Shown here one piece after another: positions 46,796 through 55,465 of a stretch of DNA of 64,000 bases. Position 1 is the stretch's first letter, and each line of letters starts with the position of its first letter. The stretch comes from Spirochaetota bacterium (GTDB lineage: Bacteria; Spirochaetota; Spirochaetia; Treponematales; UBA12059): assembly GCA_022703505.1 (NCBI GenBank), contig JAKLDN010000003.1, forward strand, positions 372,001-436,000. Direction: 5' to 3'. The translations under genes and the position numbers were made by a program. Under the pieces are notes generated by a model. It was not told where the DNA came from and did no database searches. It saw only the letters and a list, made by a program, of their open reading frames with translations.

Positions 46796-48034
46796 ATGCC
46801 GAACCGGAATCCATCGAAAAAGACCCGCGCCCTGGAGGATTTGTTCCTGGCGGTGCTCGAGAAGAGGGCCGACAAGGCCGCCGTGGAGGCCGCCAAGCCC
46901 TTTTCCGACGAGGCCCTTCCGGAGGACATCGCCCGGCTGGTCGACTCCGCCATTTCCCGGGGGGTCGGCTTCGATGTCCTCAAGCCCGGTGTGTCCAAGC
47001 TCCTGAACCTGCTGTACGATCCGCTCCGGAACCACCGGTACCCCGGCGGGGAGGTCTTCCTGGATTCCCTCATGCAGGAGAACCGGGGAGCCGTCGAGCT
47101 TCTGGCGGAGGCCCGATCCGCCGTGGCGGCCATGAACGCCTCCGGCGGTTCCCATCCCGAGGGGCTCGCCCGGATCCGATCCTTCGCGGAACGTCTCGGG
47201 GCCCTGGAGATCCACTACCTCAAGAAGGAGAACATCCTGTTCCCGGCCTTCGAGGCCCGGTATCCGGAGTACCGCTGCGTCCAGTTGATGTGGTCCATCC
47301 ACGACGATGTCCGGAGGTCCCTGCGCCGTTTGCGGGAGCTCTGCGAGGAGGCCGACTCCCTGCTGTCCGAGATCAACGGGGAGATAGGACGGCTCTATTT
47401 CAACATCCACGCGGTCATCTTCCGGGAGGAGTGCATCGTGTTTCCGCTTCTTGCGGAGCTGTTCGACCGGGTGTCCCTGGACGCGATGTTCGAGGAATCC
47501 CGGTCCTTCGGATTCTGCTTCCTGGGGGAGGACTCCGTCCGGGACCTGGTCTCACGCTCCCGGCCGAAATCCGGATTCCCTGAGGAGCCGCCCTCCGACG
47601 CCTGTCCGGAAGGGACCGGATCCCCGCAGGCCGGGGGACCGGAGCTTCAAACGGATACGGGCGTCCTTTCCTTTGAAGTCATGGAATCCCTCTTCAGGGC
47701 ACTGCCCGTGGACATGACCTTCGTGAACGCGGCGGGAAAGGTGACCTGGTTTTCCAACAGTCCCCACCGGATATTTCCCAGGAGCCCCTCGATCATCGGC
47801 CGGGACGTCCGGAACTGCCATCCCCGGGAAAGCGTCGACCGTGTCGTCGCCATCCTGGAGGATTTCCGATCGGGTCGGAGGGAACGGGAGGCGTTCTGGA
47901 TCCGGCACCGGGGACGGTTCATCCATATCGAGTACTTCGCCCTGCGCGATCCGGAGGGACGGTTCCTGGGGACCCTGGAAGTCAGCCAGGACCTGACGGA
48001 AAAACGGGAACTCGAGGGGGAGAAGAGGCTATAA
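46796..48034 (+). CDS. DUF438, hemerythrin and PAS domain protein
   Basis: 412 residues. Residues 1-75 match DUF438, 80-230 a hemerythrin-like HHE helical bundle (ALEIHYLKKENILFPAFE, MWSIHDDVRRSL, FREECIVFPLLAELF), and 290-405 a PAS domain (VTWFSNSPHRIFPRSPSIIGRDVRNCHP, GTLEVSQDLTEKR). This three-part plan is known in anaerobes and is thought to sense oxygen, NO or redox through the diiron or haem-type site; the role is inferred. The NCHP motif of the PAS domain is kept. Its TAA overlaps head-on with the TAG of the convergent peptidase gene. Confidence 0.88.
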   Translation: MPNRNPSKKTRALEDLFLAVLEKRADKAAVEAAKPFSDEALPEDIARLVDSAISRGVGFDVLKPGVSKLLNLLYDPLRNHRYPGGEVFLDSLMQENRGAVELLAEARSAVAAMNASGGSHPEGLARIRSFAERLGALEIHYLKKENILFPAFEARYPEYRCVQLMWSIHDDVRRSLRRLRELCEEADSLLSEINGEIGRLYFNIHAVIFREECIVFPLLAELFDRVSLDAMFEESRSFGFCFLGEDSVRDLVSRSRPKSGFPEEPPSDACPEGTGSPQAGGPELQTDTGVLSFEVMESLFRALPVDMTFVNAAGKVTWFSNSPHRIFPRSPSIIGRDVRNCHPRESVDRVVAILEDFRSGRREREAFWIRHRGRFIHIEYFALRDPEGRFLGTLEVSQDLTEKRELEGEKRL

Positions 48035-49123
48035 GCGGAGGCCGAGGGCCGAACGGATCCGGTCCTTGGGATCCCCGCCGGACTTCGACAGGTCCGCGAC
48101 CTCCCGGATGAACCGCGCCAGATCCCCGCCGGATCGTTGCTCCAGGTATTCCGCGTACAGCTCCGGCTCCCCCTCGTACAGTCGGTAAAGATCCAGGTAT
48201 GCGTTGTTGATCCTGTCCATGGCGAAGGTCCTGTACGCCTCCTGCCGGAACCGAAGGAGGGCGGATTCCCGGAACTCCGCGGCCCGGGCTTCGAGGATCC
48301 CGGACTTGGCGGCCAACTTTTCCTCCCGGCTTCGGTCGGACGAGTAGACGGCCTCCAGGAGCTCCGCGGTACCCCGGAGAAAATCCGCGAAGGCCTCCGC
48401 GTCCGCACGGGCGTCGTCCAGGGCCGAGAGCTCCGGACTCTGCGCTCCGTACATCCGGGAGATGTACAGCCGGGCTCCCCGGCGTCCGACGAAGGTCGCG
48501 AACTCCTCGTTGAACTGCTCCGCCCGCTTCACGAAGACCGTGGCGTGGGCGAGCTCGTGGATGATCAACTCCGCCAGCTCGCCGTCGTCGTACCGGGAGA
48601 AATTGGAAAACAGGGGATCCGCGAACCAGCCCAGGGTGCTGAAGGCGTCCACGGGCCGGATCAGTGTATCCAGGCCTTTCGCCTTCAGCCGCTCGGCCTC
48701 GCGTTCCGCCTCCCCGGGCTCGAAGAACCCCTTGTAGGGGAGGGCGCCCACCACGGGGTAGGTCCAGAGGTGGCGCGCGAAGGACACGGAATCGCAGGCG
48801 GATACTACGGTGGCCAGACGGTCGGAATCCAGGCGGACCAGGGATCGGTAGTTCCGGGTGCCCCGCAGGCCCAGTTCCGAGATCGCGAAGGTGCGGATCC
48901 TCTCCGCCCTCCGCACGAGGTCCTTGAGTTCCTCCGGGGCTTCCGGATCGGAAAGCACCTTCTCCAGGCCGACCGCCCGGGCGCGGAGGGAAAGGTACCT
49001 GAACCCCTGATTCGTCACGTAGCAGGAGCCCAGGGTGAGAGCTCCCAGGGCGGCCGCGATCCAGCGCAGGATCAGAGGTACGGGGCCCTCGTTCCTGCGG
49101 CTAGGGCGGTCGTGTTCCGTCAT
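48029..49123 (-). CDS. Putative lipoprotein metallopeptidase, DUF2265/PF10023 family
   Basis: 364 residues. A membrane anchor or lipoprotein signal with LGSC at about residue 34 (a long 15-residue polar start suggests the true start may be later). Zinc motif HELAHATVF with HExxH, and a downstream Glu in NEEFATFVGRRG as third ligand. RTRNYRS-like GTRNYRSL and PYKGFFEP with GEAEREAERLKAKGLD are hallmarks of the PF10023 putative aminopeptidases. Probably outside the inner membrane. Substrate unknown. It is 13 bases downstream of the permease gene and may be cotranscribed. Confidence 0.85.
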   Translation of the reverse strand: MTEHDRPSRRNEGPVPLILRWIAAALGALTLGSCYVTNQGFRYLSLRARAVGLEKVLSDPEAPEELKDLVRRAERIRTFAISELGLRGTRNYRSLVRLDSDRLATVVSACDSVSFARHLWTYPVVGALPYKGFFEPGEAEREAERLKAKGLDTLIRPVDAFSTLGWFADPLFSNFSRYDDGELAELIIHELAHATVFVKRAEQFNEEFATFVGRRGARLYISRMYGAQSPELSALDDARADAEAFADFLRGTAELLEAVYSSDRSREEKLAAKSGILEARAAEFRESALLRFRQEAYRTFAMDRINNAYLDLYRLYEGEPELYAEYLEQRSGGDLARFIREVADLSKSGGDPKDRIRSALGLRL

Positions 49124-49136
49124 CAGAAGTCTCCTC

Positions 49137-50366
49137 TCACGCCGCGGCGGCGAGCCACGCGGTGCCCAGGACGGCGGTGATGACCGTGATGGGCAGTCCC
49201 GCCCGGAGATAGGCGCCGAAGGAGAGCTCGATGCCCCTTCGTTTGGCCCCCTCCGCCACGATCAGGTTGGCCACGGAGCCCAGGAGGGTCAGGTTGCCCG
49301 CGAAGGTGCTGGACAGGGCCAGAAGGAGCCAAGCGTTTTCCGGATCCGGAAAGGAAGGGATCATGGGCCGCAGGAGCATCACCGCGGGGACGTTGGAGAC
49401 CAGGTTTGAGAGGGCCAGGGAGGCCCCGGAGAAGGCCCAGGGGGAGCGGGACGCCGCGGGAAGGGCGGCGGAAACGGCGGCCCGGAATAAGGCGGTCCCC
49501 TCGATGGCCCGGGTGATGATGAAGAGCCCCGAGAAGAATACGAGCAGGGAGAAGTCCACCTCCGAGAAGATCCTCTCGCTCTCGGTACGGCGGGAAACCA
49601 ACAGGAAGGCCGCGGCCCCCAGAGCCGCCGTGGTCGTGGGCATCCCGGCGGCAAGGGCGGCCACCATGAGGGCGGCGGCGGCCAGGCTCTTGCGGAGTAG
49701 GGCAGGGTTCTCCGGAGCCGGTGGAACCGCCGCGCTCGCGGAGGAAAGACGGCCTTCGCGGAATTCCTTCGGGAACGCGAGGACGATGACGATCCAGCAG
49801 ACCGCGAGTCCCGCGGCGGACGGCAGGGCCAGCTTCAGGAAGAAGGACCCGAAGGGGATCCCGCTGGACGCCCCGATCAGCATGTTCTGGGGATTCCCTA
49901 TGATGGTGGCACAGGAACCGACGTTCGCCGCGGTCGCCACGCCGATCAGGTAGGGGATCGGATCCCGCCGGCCGGAGAGCGCGAGCTCGGCGACCAGGGG
50001 GGTGAGCACGAGGCACATGGTGTCGTTCAGGAAGAGGGCACTGAAGATCCCGGATACCGCGATCACCGCGGCCAGAAGGCCCCGGGGCGACCGGGCCAGC
50101 AGGAGGGCTCGCTCGGAAGCCCAGGAGAAAAACCCCGAGATCCGGAGGTTCGCCGCTACCACCATCATGGCCAGGATCAGGGCCAGGGCTTCCAGATCCA
50201 CCGCCTCGAAGGCCGCCCGGGGCGTGAGGGCCCCCGCGAGGATGAGGACGGCCGCCCCCGCGAAGGCCAGGGCCGCACGGTTCATCCGAAGGAAAGGGAG
50301 CCGTCCCACGGCGATCCCGAAGAGACAGACGAAGATGAGGGAATCCACGAAGACCTCGCGAAGCAT
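49137..50366 (-). CDS. ArsB/NhaD-superfamily ion permease
   Basis: 409 residues from ATG 50366, with GGAGGA upstream. About ten to eleven membrane helices. IFSALFLNDTMCLVLTPL and ATAANVGSCATIIGNPQNMLIG match the duplicated hairpin motifs of the ion transporter superfamily that includes ArsB, NhaD and DASS permeases. The second copy reads SNLVSNVPAVMLL with FAGNLTLLGSVANLIV. Substrate (Na+/H+, arsenite or dicarboxylate) cannot be decided. Good promoter upstream. A Na+/H+ role would suit an organism with a Na+ pump, but that is inference. Confidence 0.85.
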   Translation of the reverse strand: MLREVFVDSLIFVCLFGIAVGRLPFLRMNRAALAFAGAAVLILAGALTPRAAFEAVDLEALALILAMMVVAANLRISGFFSWASERALLLARSPRGLLAAVIAVSGIFSALFLNDTMCLVLTPLVAELALSGRRDPIPYLIGVATAANVGSCATIIGNPQNMLIGASSGIPFGSFFLKLALPSAAGLAVCWIVIVLAFPKEFREGRLSSASAAVPPAPENPALLRKSLAAAALMVAALAAGMPTTTAALGAAAFLLVSRRTESERIFSEVDFSLLVFFSGLFIITRAIEGTALFRAAVSAALPAASRSPWAFSGASLALSNLVSNVPAVMLLRPMIPSFPDPENAWLLLALSSTFAGNLTLLGSVANLIVAEGAKRRGIELSFGAYLRAGLPITVITAVLGTAWLAAAA

Positions 50367-50394
50367 GCTTCCTCCGGCCGCGGCGGCCGCACGG

Positions 50395-50423
50395 ATTATA
50401 CCGAGGGTCCGGGCCCACCGCAA
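50395..50423 (-). promoter_or_regulatory. Promoter of the permease gene
   Basis: Minus strand: TTGCGG (50423-50418), 17-base spacer, TATAAT (50400-50395). About 22 bases of leader with GGAGGA before ATG 50366: one of the few first genes here with a real leader and Shine-Dalgarno sequence. Confidence 0.7.
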
Positions 50424-50466
50424 CGTCCCGGGTCCGTACTCCCTAGGATAACGGAGGGGAAAGCTC

Positions 50467-50472
50467 TACAAT
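50467..50472 (+). promoter_or_regulatory. -10 box of the HrpA-like helicase gene
   Basis: TACAAT at 50467-50472, 7 bases before ATG 50480; -35 poor (TAGGAT). The box overlaps the earlier in-frame ATG 50471, which could instead be used from GGAGGGG at 50453 if transcription starts further up. Confidence 0.4.
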
Positions 50473-50479
50473 GGTAAGC

Positions 50480-52990
50480 ATGAATTACAAGGAACTCCCC
50501 GTCTATCAGCAGAAGGACCGCATCCTCGACTCCCTCCGGGAACACCAGGTGATCGTGGTGGAGAGCCCCACGGGCTCCGGCAAGACCACCCAGATTCCCG
50601 TCATCCTTCACGAGGCCGGCTACGCCCGGAACGGGATCATCGGCGTGACCCAGCCCCGCCGGATCGCTGCCATCTCGGTTACCGATTTCATCTCCCGTCA
50701 GCTGGGAACCCCGGTTCCCGGCCTGGTGGGCTACAAGATGCGCTTCGAGGACAAGACCGACACCTCCACCCTCATCAAGATCATGACCGACGGGATCCTC
50801 CTCCAGGAGATGAAGCTGGATCCCCTGCTCAGCCGGTACGGGGTGCTCATGGTCGACGAGGCCCACGAGCGGAGCCTCAACATCGATTTCATCCTGGGCC
50901 TCCTGAAGCGGGTCATGGAGGCTCGGCCGGAGTTCAAGGTGGTGGTCTCCTCGGCCACGATCAACGCCGAGGTGTTCAGCGCGTATTTCGGGGACTGCCC
51001 CGTGGTCAAGATCGAGACGCCCATGTACCCCGTCACGGTGGTGTACGATCCGCCCGCCGCGGAGTCCGACATGGACGCCCTGATCGACAAGGTGGAATCC
51101 ACGATCGTCAGGATCGTCCAGGAGGGCAGGGAAGGGGACATCCTGGTGTTCCTCCCCGGCGAGCGCACCATCAAGGACTGCATGCAGAGGCTGGCCGCCT
51201 GCGAGGTCCGGCGAAGCCTGCACCTGATACCCCTGTACGGCCGCCTGGGAAAGGACGAGCAGGAGCGGGTCTTCGAGCCCACCCCGGCCGGGAAGACCAA
51301 GGTGGTGGTCTCCACGAACATCGCGGAGACCTCGGTCACCATCGACGGCATCACCAGCGTAATCGACTCCGGCCTTGCCAAGCTGAACTTCTACAATCCC
51401 CGCACCTATACCGCCAGTCTGGTGGAGGTCCCCACGTCCAAGGCCTCCAGCAACCAGCGGAAGGGGAGGGCGGGCCGCACCCGGCCCGGGTCCTGCTACC
51501 GCCTGTTCGGCCGGGACGATTTCGAGAACCGGTCCCTCTTCACCATGGAGGAAATCTACCGGACCGACCTCTCGGAGGTGGTCCTGCGCATGGCCGAACT
51601 GGGGATCACGGACTTCGAGCGTTTCGACTTCATCTCCAAGCCCGCCAAGACCGGCATCCTGGGCGCCGTGGAAGCCCTCAACCTCCTGGACGCTCTGAAC
51701 CCCGACCGTACCCTTTCCCCGGTGGGCGAGAAGATGTGCCTCTTCCCCCTCCTGCCCCGGCACTCCCGCATCCTGGTGGAAGCCGTCCTGCGGTATCCGG
51801 ATGTCCTGGAGGAGGCCTTGATCGCCACGGCCTTCCTGTCCACCCAGGGGCCCTTCATCCTGCCCCCCGGGGAGGAGCTGGAGGCCCGGGCCGCACACCA
51901 CGCCTTCCGGGATCCCGCCGGGGACTTCGTCTCGTACCTCAAGATCTTCCGGCAGTACAAGGAGGCCCGGAACCCGGTCCGGTACTGCGAGAAGAGCTAC
52001 CTGGACGAGCGGACCATGGCGGAGATCGTACGGGTCAAGGAACAGCTGGAGCTCATCGTCGCGGACATGGGGGTGCCCATCTCCGGGGGGGGCAGCGTCG
52101 AGGACTACCTCTGCGCCGTGAGCCGGGGGCTCATCCAGTTCGTCTGCGCCCGGCAGGACCGGGGAACCTTCCGAAGCCTCACCGCCGAGCGGATCCAGAT
52201 CCACCCCGGTTCCGTGATGTTCAAGGAGAATCCCCAGTTCATCGTGGCCGGGGAGATCGTCCGGACGACCCGCATGTACGCCATGAGCGTCTCCCCCCTG
52301 CAGAAGCACTGGCTGCCCAAGATATCGCCCCTGGTGGCCGAGGGTCTTTTGTCCCACGCCGCGGTCAAGGCGGTGCGGGGACAGGCGGCGAAGGCCGTGC
52401 AGGAGGAACGCGCAGCCCGCTCCGCGGCCCGGGACTTCACCAACCAGATCAAGATCGCCGGAGAGGTCTTCAGGCTGGAGGTCGGCAAGAAAAAGAAGAA
52501 GCTTGCGGTGTTGGACTGGGAGGCTCTGAAACGCGTCCGGGGAGAGACGGCCCGGGATTCCGCGGAACTCTACAAGAACCTGAAGGGAGTCGTCACCCGG
52601 GACAACCTGCGGCTCCTGGACGGGGAGAAGCTCGACCTGATCCTCCGCGTAGCCCCCCTGCTGGACCTGGACCGCGACCTGGAGCGGGACTGGCCGAAAA
52701 AACGTAACTTCGCGGTGCACGAGGACTCCGCGGCCCTGGTTTTCGCCCTGGACCACGTCCTGCAGGTGTCCCGCTGGAAGCCCAAGAGCGCGGAGCTCGG
52801 ATTCGTGGCGCTCTTCACGGACTCCGCGGGAAGCTACTGGTTCCGCGTATCCCGGGGCTTCCATACGGCCCTGAACGAGAGCCTGGCTTCCCTGGAAGCC
52901 CTGGTGGACGACATCGCGGCGACCGCTACCCACGAGGAGAAGGAAAAGGCCGCGGCCCTGTACCGCAAGCTCTCGGGATTCTTCGGGTAG
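50480..52990 (+). CDS. DEAH-box ATP-dependent RNA helicase, HrpA-like short form
   Basis: 836 residues from ATG 50480, which matches the usual MNYKELP start; ATG 50471 adds three residues. Motifs: SPTGSGKTTQ (Walker A), TQPRRIAAI (Ia), DEAHERS (II), SSATINAEVF (III), STNIAETSVTIDGI (V), QRKGRAGRTRPGSCYRL (VI). Winged-helix, ratchet and OB-fold domains follow. It lacks the long HrpA C-terminal extension of E. coli (1300 residues) and ends with a distinct 200-residue segment of unknown function (KKKKKLAVLDWEALKR onward). Likely in mRNA processing or ribosome rescue. Convergent with the HD gene, 9 bases apart. Confidence 0.92.
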   Translation: MNYKELPVYQQKDRILDSLREHQVIVVESPTGSGKTTQIPVILHEAGYARNGIIGVTQPRRIAAISVTDFISRQLGTPVPGLVGYKMRFEDKTDTSTLIKIMTDGILLQEMKLDPLLSRYGVLMVDEAHERSLNIDFILGLLKRVMEARPEFKVVVSSATINAEVFSAYFGDCPVVKIETPMYPVTVVYDPPAAESDMDALIDKVESTIVRIVQEGREGDILVFLPGERTIKDCMQRLAACEVRRSLHLIPLYGRLGKDEQERVFEPTPAGKTKVVVSTNIAETSVTIDGITSVIDSGLAKLNFYNPRTYTASLVEVPTSKASSNQRKGRAGRTRPGSCYRLFGRDDFENRSLFTMEEIYRTDLSEVVLRMAELGITDFERFDFISKPAKTGILGAVEALNLLDALNPDRTLSPVGEKMCLFPLLPRHSRILVEAVLRYPDVLEEALIATAFLSTQGPFILPPGEELEARAAHHAFRDPAGDFVSYLKIFRQYKEARNPVRYCEKSYLDERTMAEIVRVKEQLELIVADMGVPISGGGSVEDYLCAVSRGLIQFVCARQDRGTFRSLTAERIQIHPGSVMFKENPQFIVAGEIVRTTRMYAMSVSPLQKHWLPKISPLVAEGLLSHAAVKAVRGQAAKAVQEERAARSAARDFTNQIKIAGEVFRLEVGKKKKKLAVLDWEALKRVRGETARDSAELYKNLKGVVTRDNLRLLDGEKLDLILRVAPLLDLDRDLERDWPKKRNFAVHEDSAALVFALDHVLQVSRWKPKSAELGFVALFTDSAGSYWFRVSRGFHTALNESLASLEALVDDIAATATHEEKEKAAALYRKLSGFFG

Positions 52991-52999
52991 TAACCGGGC

Positions 53000-53815
53000 C
53001 TAGAGCCGGAAGATCTTCACGAGCTTCTTTTCGGTCTCTCCCTCGATGGAGGCTTCCACCTCCACGAACTTCTCCAGGCCCGAGCCGTGGAGCTTTTCCT
53101 TCAGGAGTTCGTCCAGCTGGAAGACCCCCGCGGAGTTGCTCATGCGGATCTTGATCCAGATCGGCTTGTCCTCCCCGGACAGGATCTCGATCTGCTCGAT
53201 GGAGGCCGCGGACAGGGAGTGGATGTTCACGACCCCCGCCTCGAAGGGTATCCGGGACCGGCCCTTGGTCATGTCCAAGGCGTCCGCCACCCGGACGATC
53301 CCCGCCTCCACAGTCATGGGTCGTCCCTCGCTGCGGTGGGCGATGATGGCGTGCTGGGTCTCCGCGCGGATGACCGTCCGGACGTAGGGAGAGTACAGTC
53401 CGTCCAGCAGTCGGTCGATGATGGGCTGGGCCACGAAGAGGGAGTACTGCTCGTGGTCCGCCCTCTGGATGGACATCCCCAGGTCGTGGAGCAGGGAAGC
53501 CAGGACGACGATGACCTCCGCGTCCGCCTCCGTAAGGCCGTGGTCCCGGACCACGCTGGGTACGACGCCCTTCTCCAGGAGCTGACGGAGCATCTTCAGA
53601 GCTATGTTGGAGACGATCTGGAAGTGGATCGGGCCGTGGTCCGTCATCCCGAGGCGGGTCACGGCGTTCACGTTCATGCAGGTCCACAGGGCGTAGAGCT
53701 CCTCGTCGGCGTTGACTCTCTCGACGATCGTCTTGAGCACGGGATTGTGGCGCACGGGAATGCGGATCTCCACGCGCTGGCCGGGGGCAGTAGACGATTG
53801 TTCCATTTCACTCAT
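53000..53815 (-). CDS. HD-domain phosphohydrolase
   Basis: 271 residues. HD metal site: His in DHGPIHFQ, the HD pair in ASLLHDLGMSI, a histidine in HEQYS, and the last aspartate in VRVADALDMTKGR. Residues about 190-271 form a separate C-terminal domain of alternating strands (VEIEASIEGETEKK-like). HD proteins of this size hydrolyse nucleotides or cyclic dinucleotides; the substrate is not evident. The start is 8 bases after a GATACT box. Divergent from the DUF2239 gene across a 96-base region with a clear operator. Confidence 0.85.
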   Translation of the reverse strand: MSEMEQSSTAPGQRVEIRIPVRHNPVLKTIVERVNADEELYALWTCMNVNAVTRLGMTDHGPIHFQIVSNIALKMLRQLLEKGVVPSVVRDHGLTEADAEVIVVLASLLHDLGMSIQRADHEQYSLFVAQPIIDRLLDGLYSPYVRTVIRAETQHAIIAHRSEGRPMTVEAGIVRVADALDMTKGRSRIPFEAGVVNIHSLSAASIEQIEILSGEDKPIWIKIRMSNSAGVFQLDELLKEKLHGSGLEKFVEVEASIEGETEKKLVKIFRL

Positions 53816-53823
53816 ACCTATAG

Positions 53824-53829
53824 AGTATC
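53824..53829 (-). promoter_or_regulatory. -10 box of the HD gene
   Basis: GATACT on the minus strand (53829-53824), 8 bases before ATG 53815. No clear -35. Confidence 0.4.
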
Positions 53830-53860
53830 GGAAAGCGGAAGTACGGGAAAGCCCTATATT

Positions 53861-53904
53861 TATACCCGGATCTTATTGACAATAAATATACCCGGGTATA
53901 ATAT
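53861..53904 (+). promoter_or_regulatory. Promoter with palindromic operator of the DUF2239 gene
   Basis: -35 TTGACA (53876-53881) with -10 TATAAT (53897-53902, 15-base spacer) or TAATAT (53899-53904, 17-base spacer). ATG 53912 is 7-9 bases on. TATACCCGGGTATA (53887-53900) is a perfect 14-bp palindrome overlapping the -10. Its half TATACCCGG recurs at 53861-53869, exactly 26 bases upstream, on the far side of the -35. Confidence 0.75.
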
Positions 53905-53911
53905 TGCGCCC

Positions 53912-54463
53912 ATGGATACAACCACCTACACGGCCTTCGACGGCCACACCCTCGTGGCTTCCGCCGAGCCCCGGGAAGCCTTACGCTCGATCAAGCGGTA
54001 CCTGGACGGGAAACCGGATCGGGCTGTCCTCATCTTCGACGACGGGTCGGGAGCCCAGATCGACTTCGATTTCCGGGGCACCGAGGAGGACGTGCTGGCC
54101 CGGGCCTACCCGCCCGCCCAGAAGCCGGGCCGAGGCAGGCCCGCACTTGGAGTCGTTTGCGGGGAAGTGTCCCTCCTGCCCCGACACTGGGACTGGCTGA
54201 AGCGGCAGGGAAACAACGCGTCCGCGACACTGCGCCGCCTTGTGGACGACGCAATCCGGAACGAGCCGGCCTCGGCCCGGGCAAAACGTGCGATGGAGGC
54301 CGTGGATCGGGAGATGTGGGCGCTGGCCGGCAATCACCCGGGGTGCGAGGAGGCGTCCCGGGCCCTGTACGCCCGGGATTTCGCGAAGTTCCGCGATCTG
54401 ATCCGCGGCTGGCCTCGGGATGTTTCCTCCCATTTGTCGATGCTCGCGGGGCGGGCAGAATGA
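53912..54463 (+). CDS. DUF2239 family protein
   Basis: 183 residues. Matches the DUF2239 family as I know it: N-terminal TAFDGHTLVAS, LIFDDGSGAQIDFDFRGT, GRGRPALGVV, then the strongly conserved VSLLPRHWDWL and ATLRRLVDDA. The GRGRP AT-hook-like motif and the helical C-terminus, reminiscent of ribbon-helix-helix proteins, suggest DNA binding, but no function is established. A perfect palindrome covers its promoter, so autoregulation is plausible. Leaderless or nearly so. Confidence 0.85.
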   Translation: MDTTTYTAFDGHTLVASAEPREALRSIKRYLDGKPDRAVLIFDDGSGAQIDFDFRGTEEDVLARAYPPAQKPGRGRPALGVVCGEVSLLPRHWDWLKRQGNNASATLRRLVDDAIRNEPASARAKRAMEAVDREMWALAGNHPGCEEASRALYARDFAKFRDLIRGWPRDVSSHLSMLAGRAE

Positions 54464-54477
54464 AGGGGACCCCTCCC

Positions 54478-54506
54478 TTGTGGTTCCGGCGGGCCGGGCG
54501 TATGCT
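54478..54506 (+). promoter_or_regulatory. Leaderless promoter of the esterase gene
   Basis: TTGTGG (54478-54483), 17-base spacer, TATGCT (54501-54506), 5 bases, GTG 54512. Confidence 0.6.
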
Positions 54507-54511
54507 GAGAC

Positions 54512-55450
54512 GTGAGGCGTACCATGAAGTTCCCGGTTCTTATTGCCGCCGCCCTCCTGGTCGTTCCGGTTTCCGCTGAGGGACCGGAACCACGCTCACC
54601 GGCCGGAACCGCCGGGGAATTCATCACGGTATGTATGGATGATCCGGCAGTGGACGGGTATTCCCTCCGCCTGCCCGACGGATACGATCCGTCCCGCCAA
54701 TATCCTTTGCTCCTGTCCCTCCACTCGAGCGGACAGGTAGGAGGCTCCGTCGAGGAAGCGCTCTTCCACGGCCCTCCGAGCGTTATCCGCCGGTTCCCGG
54801 AAACCAGTCCCGAATCCCTGCGGCGGGGCTTCATCCTGGTCAGCCCTCACCTTACGGACGGCCCGTACGAAGAACGTCAATGGTTCGACCGCCTCGAACT
54901 TCTGGACCACATCCTCGTCGAGATCGCCCGCGGATATCGGGTGGACCTATCGAGGATCTATCTGGTCGGATACTCCACGGGCGGTACGGGGACCTGGGGA
55001 TACGCGAGCCGGCGTCCCGGACAATTTGCGGCGGTCATCCCGATCGCCGGATATAGCAGACCGGAACAGGAAATCCGCAAGCCGATCGTGGACGACTGGT
55101 CGGTGTTCCGGGAACTTCCGGTTTGGACCTTCTACAATGCCAGCGATCGGGCGGTGGGATTCAGCCACGGTCGGAACGCGGTCGCCGGGATCGAGGCCCT
55201 GGACGGGAAACCGTTCCAGGTCCTGAACCACGGGATATCGGGACCGGATCCGTACCGAGGCAGCGTGGTCATCGAAACCCCGGCGGGCGAGGTCTCCGGC
55301 AAGCGACGGATCTTTTCCGTGTACCGGATCGGCATCCACTCGGAGGGAAGGATCTGGGACAACCCCGTCCTCTACGAATGGCTTCTGAGCCATTCGAACC
55401 CGAATTACCGCAGCGGCCGGCTCGCGGGGCTCCTCGGACGGGATCCGTGA
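54512..55450 (+). CDS. Secreted alpha/beta-hydrolase (esterase/PHB-depolymerase-like)
   Basis: 312 residues. Signal peptide (MKFPVLIAAALLVVPVSAEG after a four-residue GTG start; ATG 54524 is the alternative). Hydrolase motifs: RQYPLLLSLHSSG (oxyanion region), nucleophile elbow VGYSTGG with the serine, an aspartate in FYNASDRAVG, and a histidine in IGIHSEGRIWDN. The fold is that of secreted esterases and LpqC/PHB depolymerase-like enzymes. It should act outside the cytoplasm. Substrate unknown. Convergent with trmB, 15 bases apart. Confidence 0.8.
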   Translation: MRRTMKFPVLIAAALLVVPVSAEGPEPRSPAGTAGEFITVCMDDPAVDGYSLRLPDGYDPSRQYPLLLSLHSSGQVGGSVEEALFHGPPSVIRRFPETSPESLRRGFILVSPHLTDGPYEERQWFDRLELLDHILVEIARGYRVDLSRIYLVGYSTGGTGTWGYASRRPGQFAAVIPIAGYSRPEQEIRKPIVDDWSVFRELPVWTFYNASDRAVGFSHGRNAVAGIEALDGKPFQVLNHGISGPDPYRGSVVIETPAGEVSGKRRIFSVYRIGIHSEGRIWDNPVLYEWLLSHSNPNYRSGRLAGLLGRDP

Positions 55451-55465
55451 CCCGGTGCCTCGAAC

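Noticed and set aside
50396-52933. An 845-codon minus-strand open frame opposite the HrpA-like helicase gene
   Set aside because: Mirror of a gene with all DEAH motifs; no homology-like text, no start signal.
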